A stretch of 64,000 bases of DNA, from assembly GCA_930367205.1 (NCBI GenBank), contig OV884015.1, positions 83,380,841 through 83,444,840 on the forward strand, in the 5' to 3' direction. This DNA comes from Acanthosoma haemorrhoidale (lineage: Eukaryota > Arthropoda > Insecta > Hemiptera > Acanthosomatidae). The position numbers and the translations under genes are program-made. This document shows, piece after piece, positions 22,600-32,933 of the stretch (position 1 is the first letter of the stretch; each line of letters opens with the position of its first letter). The notes beneath the pieces were generated by a model that saw only the letters and a program-made list of their open reading frames with translations, searched no databases and was not told the DNA's origin.

Positions 22600-23250
22600 A
22601 TTGCATTTGATTAACAAGTGCACACATGATACAGGACACACACAACATGGTGCTGGGATAAAGAAATAACATAATTGTCGGTCACAACCACCGGTGGAGG
22701 TCACGCTGATTCTAGCCCGGTAGGTGAGAAGACAATAGACAGGGTAGGTGAGAAGACAATAGACAGGGTAGGTGAAACCAGATCTCAAAAGTGAGTGTGA
22801 ACTGGAAAAAGGCATACTGGACCGCAGGGGGTGATTCGCTAGGTAGGGTTGCGATCCCTATTAAACTGTCGTCCGCGTTTAAGTGGTCCTGACGGGGAGA
22901 AGACGTGACTGACTATCCACTGGGAATGTTGTAGAGCCCGTCATTGCCAAGATCTAGCAGGTAAGGAAATAGAGAGGTGCAGAGGTAAGTAAATAAAAAA
23001 GCCATGATTCGAGTAGAGCAGCTAGCAAGATATCAGTTTCCAATTCAACCTTTTAAGTTAGCAGGTAGAATGAGAATGTGCATATCTTGAGCCAGAAAAT
23101 GACCCGGGTTATATAGGCGTCCTAGGTGGTAGGTCCTTTCCATCATCCAGGTAAGCCCTGTTCAAACCAATCGGGATTACGCCAGCGCCCTCGTGGAATC
23201 ACACGGTACCGGGGGACGTAAACACCTTCTGTTTCTCCCTACACTGAAAC
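22600..23250 (-). repeat. Dispersed repeat B, diverged inverted copy
   Basis: The reverse complement carries tatataacccgggtcatt, then acctctgcacctctctattt and ccttacctgctag. These match tataaggcccaaatttcatt and acctctgcacctctctttcc of the 25-kb copy. A minus-strand AATAAA lies at about 22600. This order of TATA, leader and poly(A) signal fits an LTR. It follows the copia RT fragment on the same strand, so it might be that element's 3' LTR. Confidence 0.45.
22719..22775. repeat. 24-bp tandem repeat, about 2.4 units
   Basis: The unit ggtaggtgagaagacaatag (plus acag) repeats twice exactly, followed by nine bases of a third unit. Confidence 0.9.
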
Positions 23251-23329
23251 TTGTGATTTATTGACTTATAGAAAAAATAATTCAGATCGTTGGGAAGGGT
23301 AGTTTCTTTTAGTGTTGGGACCGGCGAAT

Positions 23330-23625
23330 TCACCACAACAACAATAATAGAATCTTTCTCCAGAACTCAGTGTTGCCAGTATCACCAAAAACATACTTAG
23401 GTTTATCAATATCAGTCACTTTGAAACTGTCCTTGAGCTGATTTTTTACAATGTTTTTTAGTGCTTTATCACTAGAAAAAAAATAACAGATCATCCACCC
23501 AAACTGCAATGAACAACACAGTTGCAATTACATTTCTTTCATACATACATGGATCAAATCTTGATTGCTGGAACCCAATATGTTTAGGTATTCTTTAGGC
23601 CTCTACTTTCATTCTGGTTCCTTGT
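23330..23625 (-). mobile_element. Ty1/copia reverse transcriptase fragment
   Basis: The minus strand reads IGFQQSRFDPCMYERNV, then VWVDDLLFF (the catalytic Y/VxDD box of copia-type RT), then SSDKALKNIVKNQLKDSFKV, then TDIDKPKYVFG. These match the copia blocks GF-QS--DPC-Y, VDDLL and L---F-M-DLG--KY-LG. A run of eight T straight after the VDD box shifts the frame by one base. It is a dead fragment. Confidence 0.8.
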
Positions 23626-23956
23626 GGAAAGAGAAGAAGCTCCTTTCCCCTATTCAGAAAAAATTACATCATTTGTTGAAAAACACAATTTTTTTGAGGT
23701 CTTAAAAAAAACAAACGCTAAATCTTATATTGTAGACTATATCCCACCAAAATTCACGGTCTTGATATTGAGTCCAACTTGTGACTTTTCTCTTTCACAC
23801 AAGTTTCACTCCCATCTGGTGGATTTTGTGAGGAAAACTGAATTCCATTTTTTTAATTTATTTAGATTGTTATAATTTAGGTGGGTTATCCTTCTATGTC
23901 AAAAAAGTTATCGTTAGCGTCCATTTGAAAAGACAAATAAAAATTGCTTTGCATGT

Positions 23957-24275
23957 CTAATTTGATAAATTATTTACTAGTGAAGTAATTCGCAGTATTA
24001 GGAGTAGTGTATTCAACTGAAAACAAATGTGTTTTTTATTTAACAAATTTTCAGCCATGGTTGAGCACGAATAAGTTCCTGATTCCAGAAACCATTTGTC
24101 AGCTGATTTGAAAATCACAAAAAAGGCAGTAAAACATGGTGATACACGGTTATTTGAACTTTGTTTCTTTAGGGTAGTCCGGAATCGTTCCATCAAAAGA
24201 AACATCATAGTTTTGTGTAATATGCCCATAAATATGGCACAGGTAACAGCGTGGCCCCTTTTGCTGGTCTACAAA
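23957..24275 (-). mobile_element. Ty1/copia Gag zinc knuckle and protease fragment
   Basis: The minus strand reads a decayed CCHC knuckle (CYLCHIYGHITQNY, last Cys lost). About 130 bp later it reads ADKWFLESGTYSCSTMAENL, which fits the copia protease site KWILDSGAS-HM with D changed to E. Sense order knuckle, protease, then RT at 23.6 kb shows one element. Integrase between them is deleted. Non-functional. Confidence 0.6.
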
Positions 24276-25170
24276 TTTAAGAGTAATTATGTTTTAACTT
24301 GAAGTTAGTATGCGAAACATCCTTTACCAACTTAGTTTTTATTGCAGAAATTTCTATGCCCATAATCATGGGAGTATGTTTTTCCGGAAGCCTGCCAGAA
24401 GAATGGTGCCTACCTATTCATTACCAACTTTTAATCATATACCGGCTTATTTCAGAGCAATGATAATCCATTTATAAACATGCTATTCTACTGACTACGG
24501 AGCTGAGGGCCGTGTAAGTCATCATAGGCAGTGGCGAGACGCTCCTAGGCTTATTTTACTGTTGTAGAATAGTGGACATACACATAATTCACAGGTTAGA
24601 TCAATAAAACTATGGGTCGTATCATGGAACGACATTTTAATCATTTTTCTAAAGTGGCACTTTTCGATGCCTTCAACCTACTCCCATGAATCCCGGTCTT
24701 TGAAATACGCTTGAGTGGGGAACTTCGAGGGGGCATAGTTCTTACTACTCCTGAGATTTACTGGGAGCTCAAACGGCATTGTCCGATACAAACGTTAATT
24801 CGAAGTGAGCACTAAACCATGTCTTTCCCTACAGTTTCTTTAGGGGAGGTGTAGCCTATAACCTGTATTAATTTAATTAAATAAACACTCTTTAATAATT
24901 ATTGTGCCAACTTTTTCACCACAGACAAATAAAAGTTTCATGTATGGGCATAGAAGTCTCTTCAAAGTGCCACCCGCCTATCTTTCCGCACTTTTATATC
25001 CATAAACTTTCGGTGTCAGTGCAGAGAGATGGGACTAGTTCACTTTTCCCGACACCACGAGTGCTCACTAGAGGTGTTGGCGTAGTAACCTTTGATTGAT
25101 CAGAATAATGGCCTTCCTGATTGGTTTAAATAAGCCGACTTCTCATAGGTTGCGCGTAGAAATCTACCTG
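24276..25170. other. Sequence of unclear origin
   Basis: Could hold more copia Gag on the minus strand, but I cannot read it. No host gene seen. Confidence 0.35.
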
Positions 25171-25750
25171 TCTGTATAAGGCCCAAATTTCATTCAGTCG
25201 GAATCAGTCACTTACACACTGCTCTCTCCTTCTCTTTGCACTGGCACTTGCTACTTTACTCGAACCTTTGCTTTCTTATTTATATACCTCTGCACCTCTC
25301 TTTCCTGTCCTTGCTAGCTTTAGTCCGGCACTGTGAGTCTTCCCTGTGGAGTTTCATGGCATCTGCCCACTAAACAAGTCCACCCTTTGACATGACCCCT
25401 TCCGTGCAGACGATGGCTTCTTGGGCCTACAAAATGTACAAGTAGTGTCTCCTCCAGTGGTCCTGGGATCTAGACGGTTTTCGCCTGCCTTTAGATACCG
25501 AGTGTGAGCTTGTGGTCATTCCAAGACCGTGTAAACTACCTATAATACCTACCAATTATAGTCTGACCCTTCTTCTCCAGAACATAGTGTGATGTTGGGA
25601 GACACTTCCTAAGATCTTATGGAGTCAGATCAATAAGTAAAACGAATTAAGTTGGCTGCTAACTAGGCCACCAGCAAAGTTCAATGACCAGAGAATTATC
25701 TGTTTCTGACGCCCACCGGACAGTGGTCAGGTTGACGAAACCACCATGGT
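25171..25750 (+). repeat. Dispersed repeat B, copy 2
   Basis: Plus-strand copy with tgtataaggcccaaatttc at about 25173, followed by the conserved leader from acctctgcacctctctttcc to gcccaccggacagtggtcag. It lacks the 42-bp internal doubling of copy 1. Confidence 0.6.
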
Positions 25751-26950
25751 GGGCGTGCCAGACAATTATCATCGGGTTGAAATCAGATAAAACAATAATA
25801 TAACCTTTTCATCGCATCATCATATATTTCAACACCTATCTTACATACCTCACTGGGGTGGACCAAGGTCCCAATTATCCAGAAAGGTGGTGCACAAGTC
25901 AAGATGGACCTTTAGAAAAGATCGTCATGGGTACAAGCCTGTCCATTATTGCAATCTCCCTTGCTGTGTAGTGGATTTCCCTAGAGGTTTACCATATAGA
26001 GAGAAGGCGAAGGAATTGACCACCAATGAGATTACACCTGTCTTGATGAAGCATGAATAATTTTCCTTCCCAAAAAGAAGTATTTTATTTTCATTGATCT
26101 TAATTCTATTTCTATACATTTGATGAATAAAAATTAATATCAGCCCATGATATCATTTAAACACTTATTTTACACGTTATATAAGCCCACTCAATATTCA
26201 TTACCAACTCCTTTTTAGTAGTTCAGGATACGCCTCTTTAACCCTCTGGTAAGATTTACTTCCTTGGCCTATGGATGGCACCATTAGCAATAGTCTGAAT
26301 AATATAATCTGTCAGAGTTCGCAAGCTTATGCATGGCTGTATGGTGTCATTATAGTGCTAATGTATACTCATCAAACAGAGTCCTTACATTTTTTAAGTT
26401 TTGCCAACATCCTTTCCAGTTTAAAAAAAAAAAAATTGATATGAAATTCAAAATCCAATCAATTTTCCAGTCAATTGATATTCCTAATTTGAATTTAAAG
26501 CCCTTGCTTGTAAAAATTGGCCCGGCCAATTACTCAATCAATTCGAATCCTCCTCTTCACTGTATAAGTATTATTGGCAATTTAAAAATTTTAACGACTA
26601 TCTTAATAACTTTGTGTAACCAGTGTTAACAAAAAAAACAACAATTTGGGACACCAAGCTCTTTAATTTGACACGCTACTCAATATGATGTCAATTATCA
26701 TAAACTTCTAATCAGAATTTTGTAATAACTTTTTATCAGAGGTAGGGAATGTTGGTGAATATACTCTTAAGATGTTAGATCAATTGAATCAATTTACGGC
26801 CACTCTCCTACTACTAACAAGCAGACACATATACAAATAATCTATAAAATATAAAGACGATTACTCCTTACGTGTTTAAATATAAGAGCTTGTGGATTGT
26901 AATAATGTTTATAAAATGTAAAAATTCCTGATATTGCACAGTGGTCTACT
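25751..26950. other. AT-rich sequence, nothing recognised
   Basis: No gene or repeat assignment. Confidence 0.5.
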
Positions 26951-27048
26951 AGACTATTGAATTGGAAATATTTAGCCGAGTAGAAAAACACAAGCTGCCG
27001 AGGGGATGAAGTGGGGAGGGCTTAGCTGGTCTGCTGGCAGTCGGCGTT

Positions 27049-27206
27049 CAGCTTCTGCCTGCACAGCTCCTACTTCTTCTTACCATTCTCTGTTTCCTCG
27101 CTTCCTATTTTCCTCTTATCTCTTCTCCTCGAACCAAGGCCCCCTGAGTTCCGCAGAGCCGTGCACGTTTGGGAGAGCAGCATAAACTCAACATCGCAAG
27201 AAAAAG
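27049..27206 (+). promoter_or_regulatory. Possible untranslated first exon and promoter
   Basis: A GC-rich island in AT-rich surroundings contains TCAGCTT at about 27048, which resembles an insect initiator. About 158 bp without a single ATG follow, ending in AAAAAG|GTAACT, a good donor. This is what a 5' UTR exon looks like. The next plus-strand coding exon with a bare acceptor in front of its ATG is CYP301 exon 1 at 49.8 kb, so it may be that gene's first exon across a 22.6-kb intron. No direct evidence links them. Confidence 0.3.
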
Positions 27207-30016
27207 GTAACTCACCCTTTCTGCTTAATAACAAATGCTAAAGTGAACCCAAGGATCAGTGGCGTTGTATATATAATGAAATAATTTTTTTTTTTAATAT
27301 ATACCTGTATGAACGAACGAAAGGGCGTAGACAATGAAGGAACAATGACGAGAAATGGGTTTCTAAAATATTTACTAGACCCTCCAAGCTCGTTGTATTC
27401 TTTTGTTTCTGAATTTTAGAAATAAAAATTTATTTGTTAAAAATAATAAACATCAACAAAATAAAGTACGTAAACGCTGGAGAAACAACATGAAGAGCTA
27501 TTTGTAAACATTTGTTTTTTAAACAATGGATGTTGAAAAACAAAAAAAAAATGAATAGTTAAAATATTGGCAAAAACTGAACACTGCTGATATCGGCTAA
27601 AACTTTTGTTTAATACTTCATGTTATTGTATTGTAACCAAAACCAGGGTAAGTTGTACGGTCTTAATAGTTGAACACAGAAAGATGAGAGACAAATAATC
27701 TCTTCGAAAAAAAGATCCTTTCTTCATTTGAACTCAGCAGGTAATACATATATATATGTACTACAATACACTTTTCACCAACAATGCTTAATTTTATTTT
27801 TTTAACTTCACCGATTACTAAAAATCACCTTTTTTTTTTTTCGAGTTTTGTGTCGAGTTGTCTAGCAAAAAACATGTGGTTATGCATTGAAACAGGTAGG
27901 AGCAATGGCCTTTTGATTGTCTGCCTGTATTTATCTACAACTAGCCTATCATCATAGCTATAATGCCTTGTTGTTTACTAGTTGATTGTTTACTAGGCAG
28001 TGTCACTGTTGATGTCAATCTTGAATGGATAATTTCTAAATAATTGAAAAAAAAAAAATGTTGGCATGTGCGTGGCATCATACAATGAAGGCTTTGGTTG
28101 ATCATAATCAGTGCTTTTATTTCTTAACAAGTAATAAAAACAAGGATCATTGATTAAGTTAAATACAATTTTTTAGTTTACATTGAATTATATGCATTTA
28201 ACTTAGTATACAATAGTGATCGCTTTAACGAGTTTAAAGCTAAAACCCAAAACCCACCTTATTTAATGTAGTGAACTTAACCAAGTGATTAGTCATGGCC
28301 CACTGAAATATATGAACCGGTAATTTAAGTAACCCCATACATAAGTCATAGAGACGAGATTTTCGGAAAACAACAAAAACAGCCCCAGCAAAAGTTCAAA
28401 GTAACCCAAAACAACTGACGTTTAAAATGTGATTGACTCAGATCCTATTATGTTACCGATTAACACAATAAGAGTCATTATAGTATTTTAAAAAAAATGG
28501 TGTTTCTCAAATTAATCAACTTTACGTAAATAAGGAAAATGATAATTACGAATTGATATCTAAAAAAGTGTTTATTTCTGATAAAATTATTTATAAAATC
28601 ATTTCAAAATGATTGCAAACAAATTATTATAGTAAAAGTACCTTTAGACTAGATTAGTCAGCTACTGGTTACTCAGCCCTTTCACGTGTGAGTCACTGGA
28701 AAATATCGACTAAAACTTTTGATTGTGTCGATCAACTGGCAAAACCGTTTGATTTTTTAGAGATCGTCCATTTTTTTCTTATTAATAGGGTTTTTATTAA
28801 TTGAATAGGACTGGGTAGTTGGAAGTTTAGGGATGATACTTGCATCTGTATTTAGGCTAAATGTGTGCTGGATGAGTCCACCAATGAAATTTGTGGTTAT
28901 CACTGGCGGAGCTTGCTTGTTGAGTAGGGAAAGCCCTTTAGTCGCTACACTGACTTCAGGCGTTTCTAAAATAAATAATACCTTGCCACCACCATTTTAA
29001 AACAGTGAAAATGAGTCAGACCTATAGAGTAATGCCCCCAAAACAGACGTCTATCTCCCCGAAAAGTAACTCATGGGTTTTCTGAGCTCACCGATCCATT
29101 TACACTGACAAGATAGACTATTAACATGGTCGCCGTATTTCGATTGCAGTTGATCGTGCTGATCGGAATAGCCATCCTTGGATTGTAACTAATTATATTT
29201 AATTTTTAAAAACTTTTGTCCAGTATTCGTGTCTGTAAAATAATTTTGAATCGTTATCGATGCATAGCAAAACCACTACAATCATCATCGTCGTTGGTTT
29301 TCTGCAATTCATTAACACTGAGTTAGTAATAAATTTTAATTATTATTGTATTATTTTAAAAATTAGTTTTATTGGCTGAGACTCACCGTACTTGCATGCT
29401 AATTGATGGGCAGGTTCGGGAGTTTATTGAGAACGCAAGCATACTCCGTAGTTGGGCTAGGGCAGTTAAATAATCTTGTTGAGGAGAGTCTTTTAAAACA
29501 ACTTTATTATAATTAACAATCAAAACACTGGTATATATTCAAATATTAATCAGTTAAAGCGTTACAACATTCTTTTAGGAAGGCAAAGCCACAAGTGTGT
29601 CTTGTAGGGTGAGGGAGCAGGTAGCCCAAAGGGTAGGATTTTTGGGAAATGGTTACTTACAAAAAAAAGGGGACCATAAGTCTCAACTGTAGCACACGTT
29701 TCTAATGAAAATGTAAGATCTAATGAGCATTACATAACTGGGTAGAGTTCCCCAAACTTGCTTGTCTCGTAGACCACGTACTAATTTTATCTGTTTTGGA
29801 TAGACCCCCTGCCTTTTTAATATTGAATTTTTACAAACTCGTCAACTTCAAACATATTTTTGACTGTCACCACTTACTTTGTAGGTTTAACTAAACTAAT
29901 AGAATGAAAAATTAAAAAAACTCAAGTTGTGTTATACGTTTATTTATTAAAACGACACAAAATGCAAATCTAGTAAAATTACAACATAAAACAACTACAC
30001 AAAAAAATAAATGCTT
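27207..30016. other. AT-rich sequence, nothing recognised
   Basis: Homopolymer tracts and AT-rich sequence. A GC-richer patch at 29380-29680 has no readable frame. Confidence 0.45.
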
Positions 30017-31110
30017 TTAATGGGAATGATGGGTCTTATGCTTTAATAGAAATTTTTCAATATTTGGCTTCAATTTAGTTAGGTTTAACCTTGAATCCCC
30101 TCGGTCAGTGATTTGCAATCTGTTTATTTTTTTTTTGTAAGAATATTGGCAACTGAACTGATACCCCTTTCCACGAGGCATGAAGATGTAAAAGCTATTG
30201 AAAATTTTCTCGCGATAGTCCATAATACCTGTATTATCCTTATCCTGATAAGCAGTTGGTATGTCTCTCTTAAGCCAAAATTGCTAATATCCCTTTCCGA
30301 ACTGTACCTTATGTTCTTCGTTTAGTTCTTCTTGAAATCAGTTTCTTCAATGTCACCGTATGGATTGATAATCCAATGTGGTATTTTTATAGTCGAAACA
30401 TCATTAAACCTAGTTTCAAAGTTTAGGTAGGGCATTTAAATGTTGAACGTAGGCTGAAACGTCATCACCCTGGCAATCCAATGTTTTGCTGCATTAATTT
30501 AATTTTGTCAAGAAATGATGAACTTTCAAATTTAGATTGTCACATCGTAACTACAATTTACCTACTACAACCTCATTGAATTTACTAAACAAGTCTGTTA
30601 AATAAGCAACATCTCGTTTCCACTTAATTAAATTTTCTTTTAATTTTAAAGAACTCTAAAACTTTCTTAAGTTGTTAGAAAAATCTTGTCAAACACAAGC
30701 CTTTTGAAAGCCAGCGTACTTCCATGTGAAGGAGTAAACAATATGTTCTTTTCATTTTCTTCATACAACTGTACAAATAGCCTTCAGTGTCTGTTGTCTA
30801 AGTTCTCACAAAGAGCAGTTCTTCATGGATTTTTTGGTCCATAACAAAACGAACATATGAAAGTAATAACGCATCATTAACAGGTAATGTTGACTCGTCT
30901 AGTTGTATACAGAAATGGGTCGTTTTCATCACATCATAGCAGGCTCGTGTAGAACAGTTTTTAAAACCTCTTCAATGGCTGGAAAAATTAATCCTTCCCC
31001 AATTGTATGTGGTTTTCTAGATGAAATAATGGAATGAAGCAAAACTTAAAATAATCAACACTGTACTGTCTACATTTTTTTTTAGATTCGGCCTTGTTTA
31101 ATATCAGTTA
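30017..31110 (-). pseudogene. Decayed hAT-type transposase (ZBED5/SCAND3-like)
   Basis: Minus-strand pieces match the C-terminal half of hAT-derived transposases of the ZBED5/SCAND3 type. In order they are KPHTIGEGLIFPAIEEVLK at about 31020, then a target-capture region with MMRYYFHMFVLLW, then KENLIKWKRDVAYLTDLFSK, then KFNEVV at about 30640-30580. The tail at about 30220-30020 reads LQITDRGDSRLNLTKLKP, then the closing HKTHHSH. Stops and frame changes occur throughout, so it is dead. Terminal inverted repeats were not identified. Confidence 0.7.
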
Positions 31111-31237
31111 CCTGTGGAAAAAAATTCAACTATTTAAATATAATAAGACATATCAATCAAAATTGATTCCTGGTGTAATAATTTATTTTAATATTTAGAT
31201 ATCTTTTGTATGTATATAGAGAGGAATCACGAATCAT

Positions 31238-31248
31238 AAAATCTTGTC
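31238..31248. repeat. Target-site duplication, left copy, of the Jockey element
   Basis: AAAATCTTGTC, repeated at 35948-35958 directly after the poly(A) tail. The A bases overlap the tail, so at least the eight bases ATCTTGTC are certain. Confidence 0.7.
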
Positions 31249-31490
31249 ATGCGCTACCTTTTAGAACATCTCTGTACATCGCTCGTCATTCAAACACTAT
31301 ATACTACCGTCTATAGGCCATAGTTCAATTAAAAAATTGTTCCAGCAGGCAACTTGAGGGAGCTGGCCACGAGGGAGCCCTCAAGAGTGAGTAAATTGCT
31401 TATTATATTTAGAGTGAAGTGAGAAAAGTGATATCGGATTGAGTAGTCGGCCATTTGCAACGCCCTACTCGACGATCACTAACGATCGTT

Positions 31491-31575
31491 CTCTGAGCCA
31501 TTCGGTCTAGTGGCTCAGAGCCAAGACCCGTGACTCGCCACTGGGAGTTGTGAGCTTGAATCCCACGGCGCTACG
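31491..31575 (+). promoter_or_regulatory. Hairpin and tRNA-like A/B-box region in the LINE 5' UTR
   Basis: CTCTGAGCC (31491) and GGCTCAGAG (31512) form a perfect 9-bp stem. TGGCTCAGAGC resembles a Pol III A box (TRGCNNAGYGG). AGCTTGAATCC at 31553 resembles a B box (GGTTCGANTCC, 8 of 11), and the two lie 42 bp apart. The end, gaatcccacggcgc, looks like a tRNA T-arm and acceptor. It may be a tRNA or SINE relic or an internal promoter. It is weak on sequence alone. Confidence 0.35.
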
Positions 31576-31613
31576 TACTTCTTTTCCGAATAAAAAACCG
31601 TTGTTATGATAAA

Positions 31614-32933
31614 ATGAGATTTTATCAACAACTAATGTCTCAAAATAGGAAAAAAAGATCTAGATCGCTAGGTCCAACTCCAACACCGTCGCCTGTAAAG
31701 CGAAAACCAAGAAGGTCGAATAGGAACGTACAAATGACCTCCTCTGCAGCTAGTTCCATGGAGGAGATACCTCCACAGGCCAGCACATCCAAAAAAGAAA
31801 CAGCCTTAGAGTCCCCTTTTTTCACGCCAAACACCTTTGAGGCTTTGAAAAATATCCCAACAGAAGAAATGGAAGTCAACAAAACTCCAACACAGCCCAA
31901 ACCGCCTGCTCTTTTTGTACGCAACATTAGCAACTTCAAATTACTATGCTCACAAATGAGCAAAATTGTTGGTACCGGAAAATATACGTGCCTCAATCGC
32001 TCTCGGGATACAAAAATTTCCCCAGACACTCCCGATACTTATCGAGCGATTGTTAAATATTTAGATGAAACCAATGCAGACTACCACACCTACCAATTAA
32101 AGCAGGAACGATCACTCCGAGTGGTGATCAGAAATTTGCACCCGACCACACCAGCTGACGAAATAGAAGAAGAACTCTCAGCTCTCGGGTACAAGGTTCG
32201 CCAAATAACAAACGTGTTGCGCGAGGATAGGCAACAGGATAAAACAATAAAAACGGCATTGCCACTGTTCTTTGTTGATCTCGAGAGGACACCTGGAGTT
32301 GAGAAGATATACGACCTAACAAACCTGTACTACACTAGGGTACAGGTTGAAAAACCGTATCCCAATCGCGATATCGTCCAGTGCCATAACTGTCAGGCGT
32401 ATGGGCATACAAAATCTTACTGCCACCACCCTCCCAGGTGTGTTAAGTGCAGTGGGCAGCACAAAACCGAATTGTGCAAAAAGCCCCTTAAATCACCTGC
32501 AGTATGCGTGCTTTGCCAGCAAGGACATCCAGCCAACTACAAGGGCTGCGAGGCATACAGAACGCTGAAGTCCAGGACAGAACAACGTCGACAGCCAGAA
32601 GAGAAAAAACTTGCAGCAAGAAGCGGCCCAGCCAGAAATTTGAGGCCTTTTGTCTCTTTTGCCGATGCCGTTTGTAACAGAGAGCAGTCACAGGCACCGC
32701 CCACTCCCTGTCCACAAGATCACCTTTCCCAGCATTCCATTCATCCCGTTAACCCTCAAGCTCAATCCCATCCTCAACCACACATCTCGCATATTCCTCC
32801 ACCTTCAAGTTCTTCGGATCTTACTAGCCTATTAACCTCATTCCTTACAGAGTTCAGAACCCTAATCACCCCTCTCATTTCCCTTCTTACAAATCTTGTC
32901 TCCTACCTTATCCCCGTTAAACAAAATCCATAA
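31614..32933 (+). CDS. LINE ORF1 (Gag-like RNA-binding protein), 439 aa
   Basis: The start is the first ATG after the 5' UTR. The protein forms the ribonucleoprotein particle of the element. Residues about 12-36 are basic (KKRSRSLGP, KRKPRR). Residues about 165-250 hold a PRE/RRM-like fold (RVVIRNLHPTTPADEIEEEL). At about 257-315 come three retroviral-type zinc knuckles: CHNCQAYGHTKSYC, CVKCSGQHKTELC and CVLCQQGHPANYKGC. The tail is rich in Pro, Ser and His. Size and order are standard for Jockey ORF1. It ends in TAA, which is followed in the same frame by ORF2. No internal damage is seen. Confidence 0.92.
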   Translation: MRFYQQLMSQNRKKRSRSLGPTPTPSPVKRKPRRSNRNVQMTSSAASSMEEIPPQASTSKKETALESPFFTPNTFEALKNIPTEEMEVNKTPTQPKPPALFVRNISNFKLLCSQMSKIVGTGKYTCLNRSRDTKISPDTPDTYRAIVKYLDETNADYHTYQLKQERSLRVVIRNLHPTTPADEIEEELSALGYKVRQITNVLREDRQQDKTIKTALPLFFVDLERTPGVEKIYDLTNLYYTRVQVEKPYPNRDIVQCHNCQAYGHTKSYCHHPPRCVKCSGQHKTELCKKPLKSPAVCVLCQQGHPANYKGCEAYRTLKSRTEQRRQPEEKKLAARSGPARNLRPFVSFADAVCNREQSQAPPTPCPQDHLSQHSIHPVNPQAQSHPQPHISHIPPPSSSSDLTSLLTSFLTEFRTLITPLISLLTNLVSYLIPVKQNP

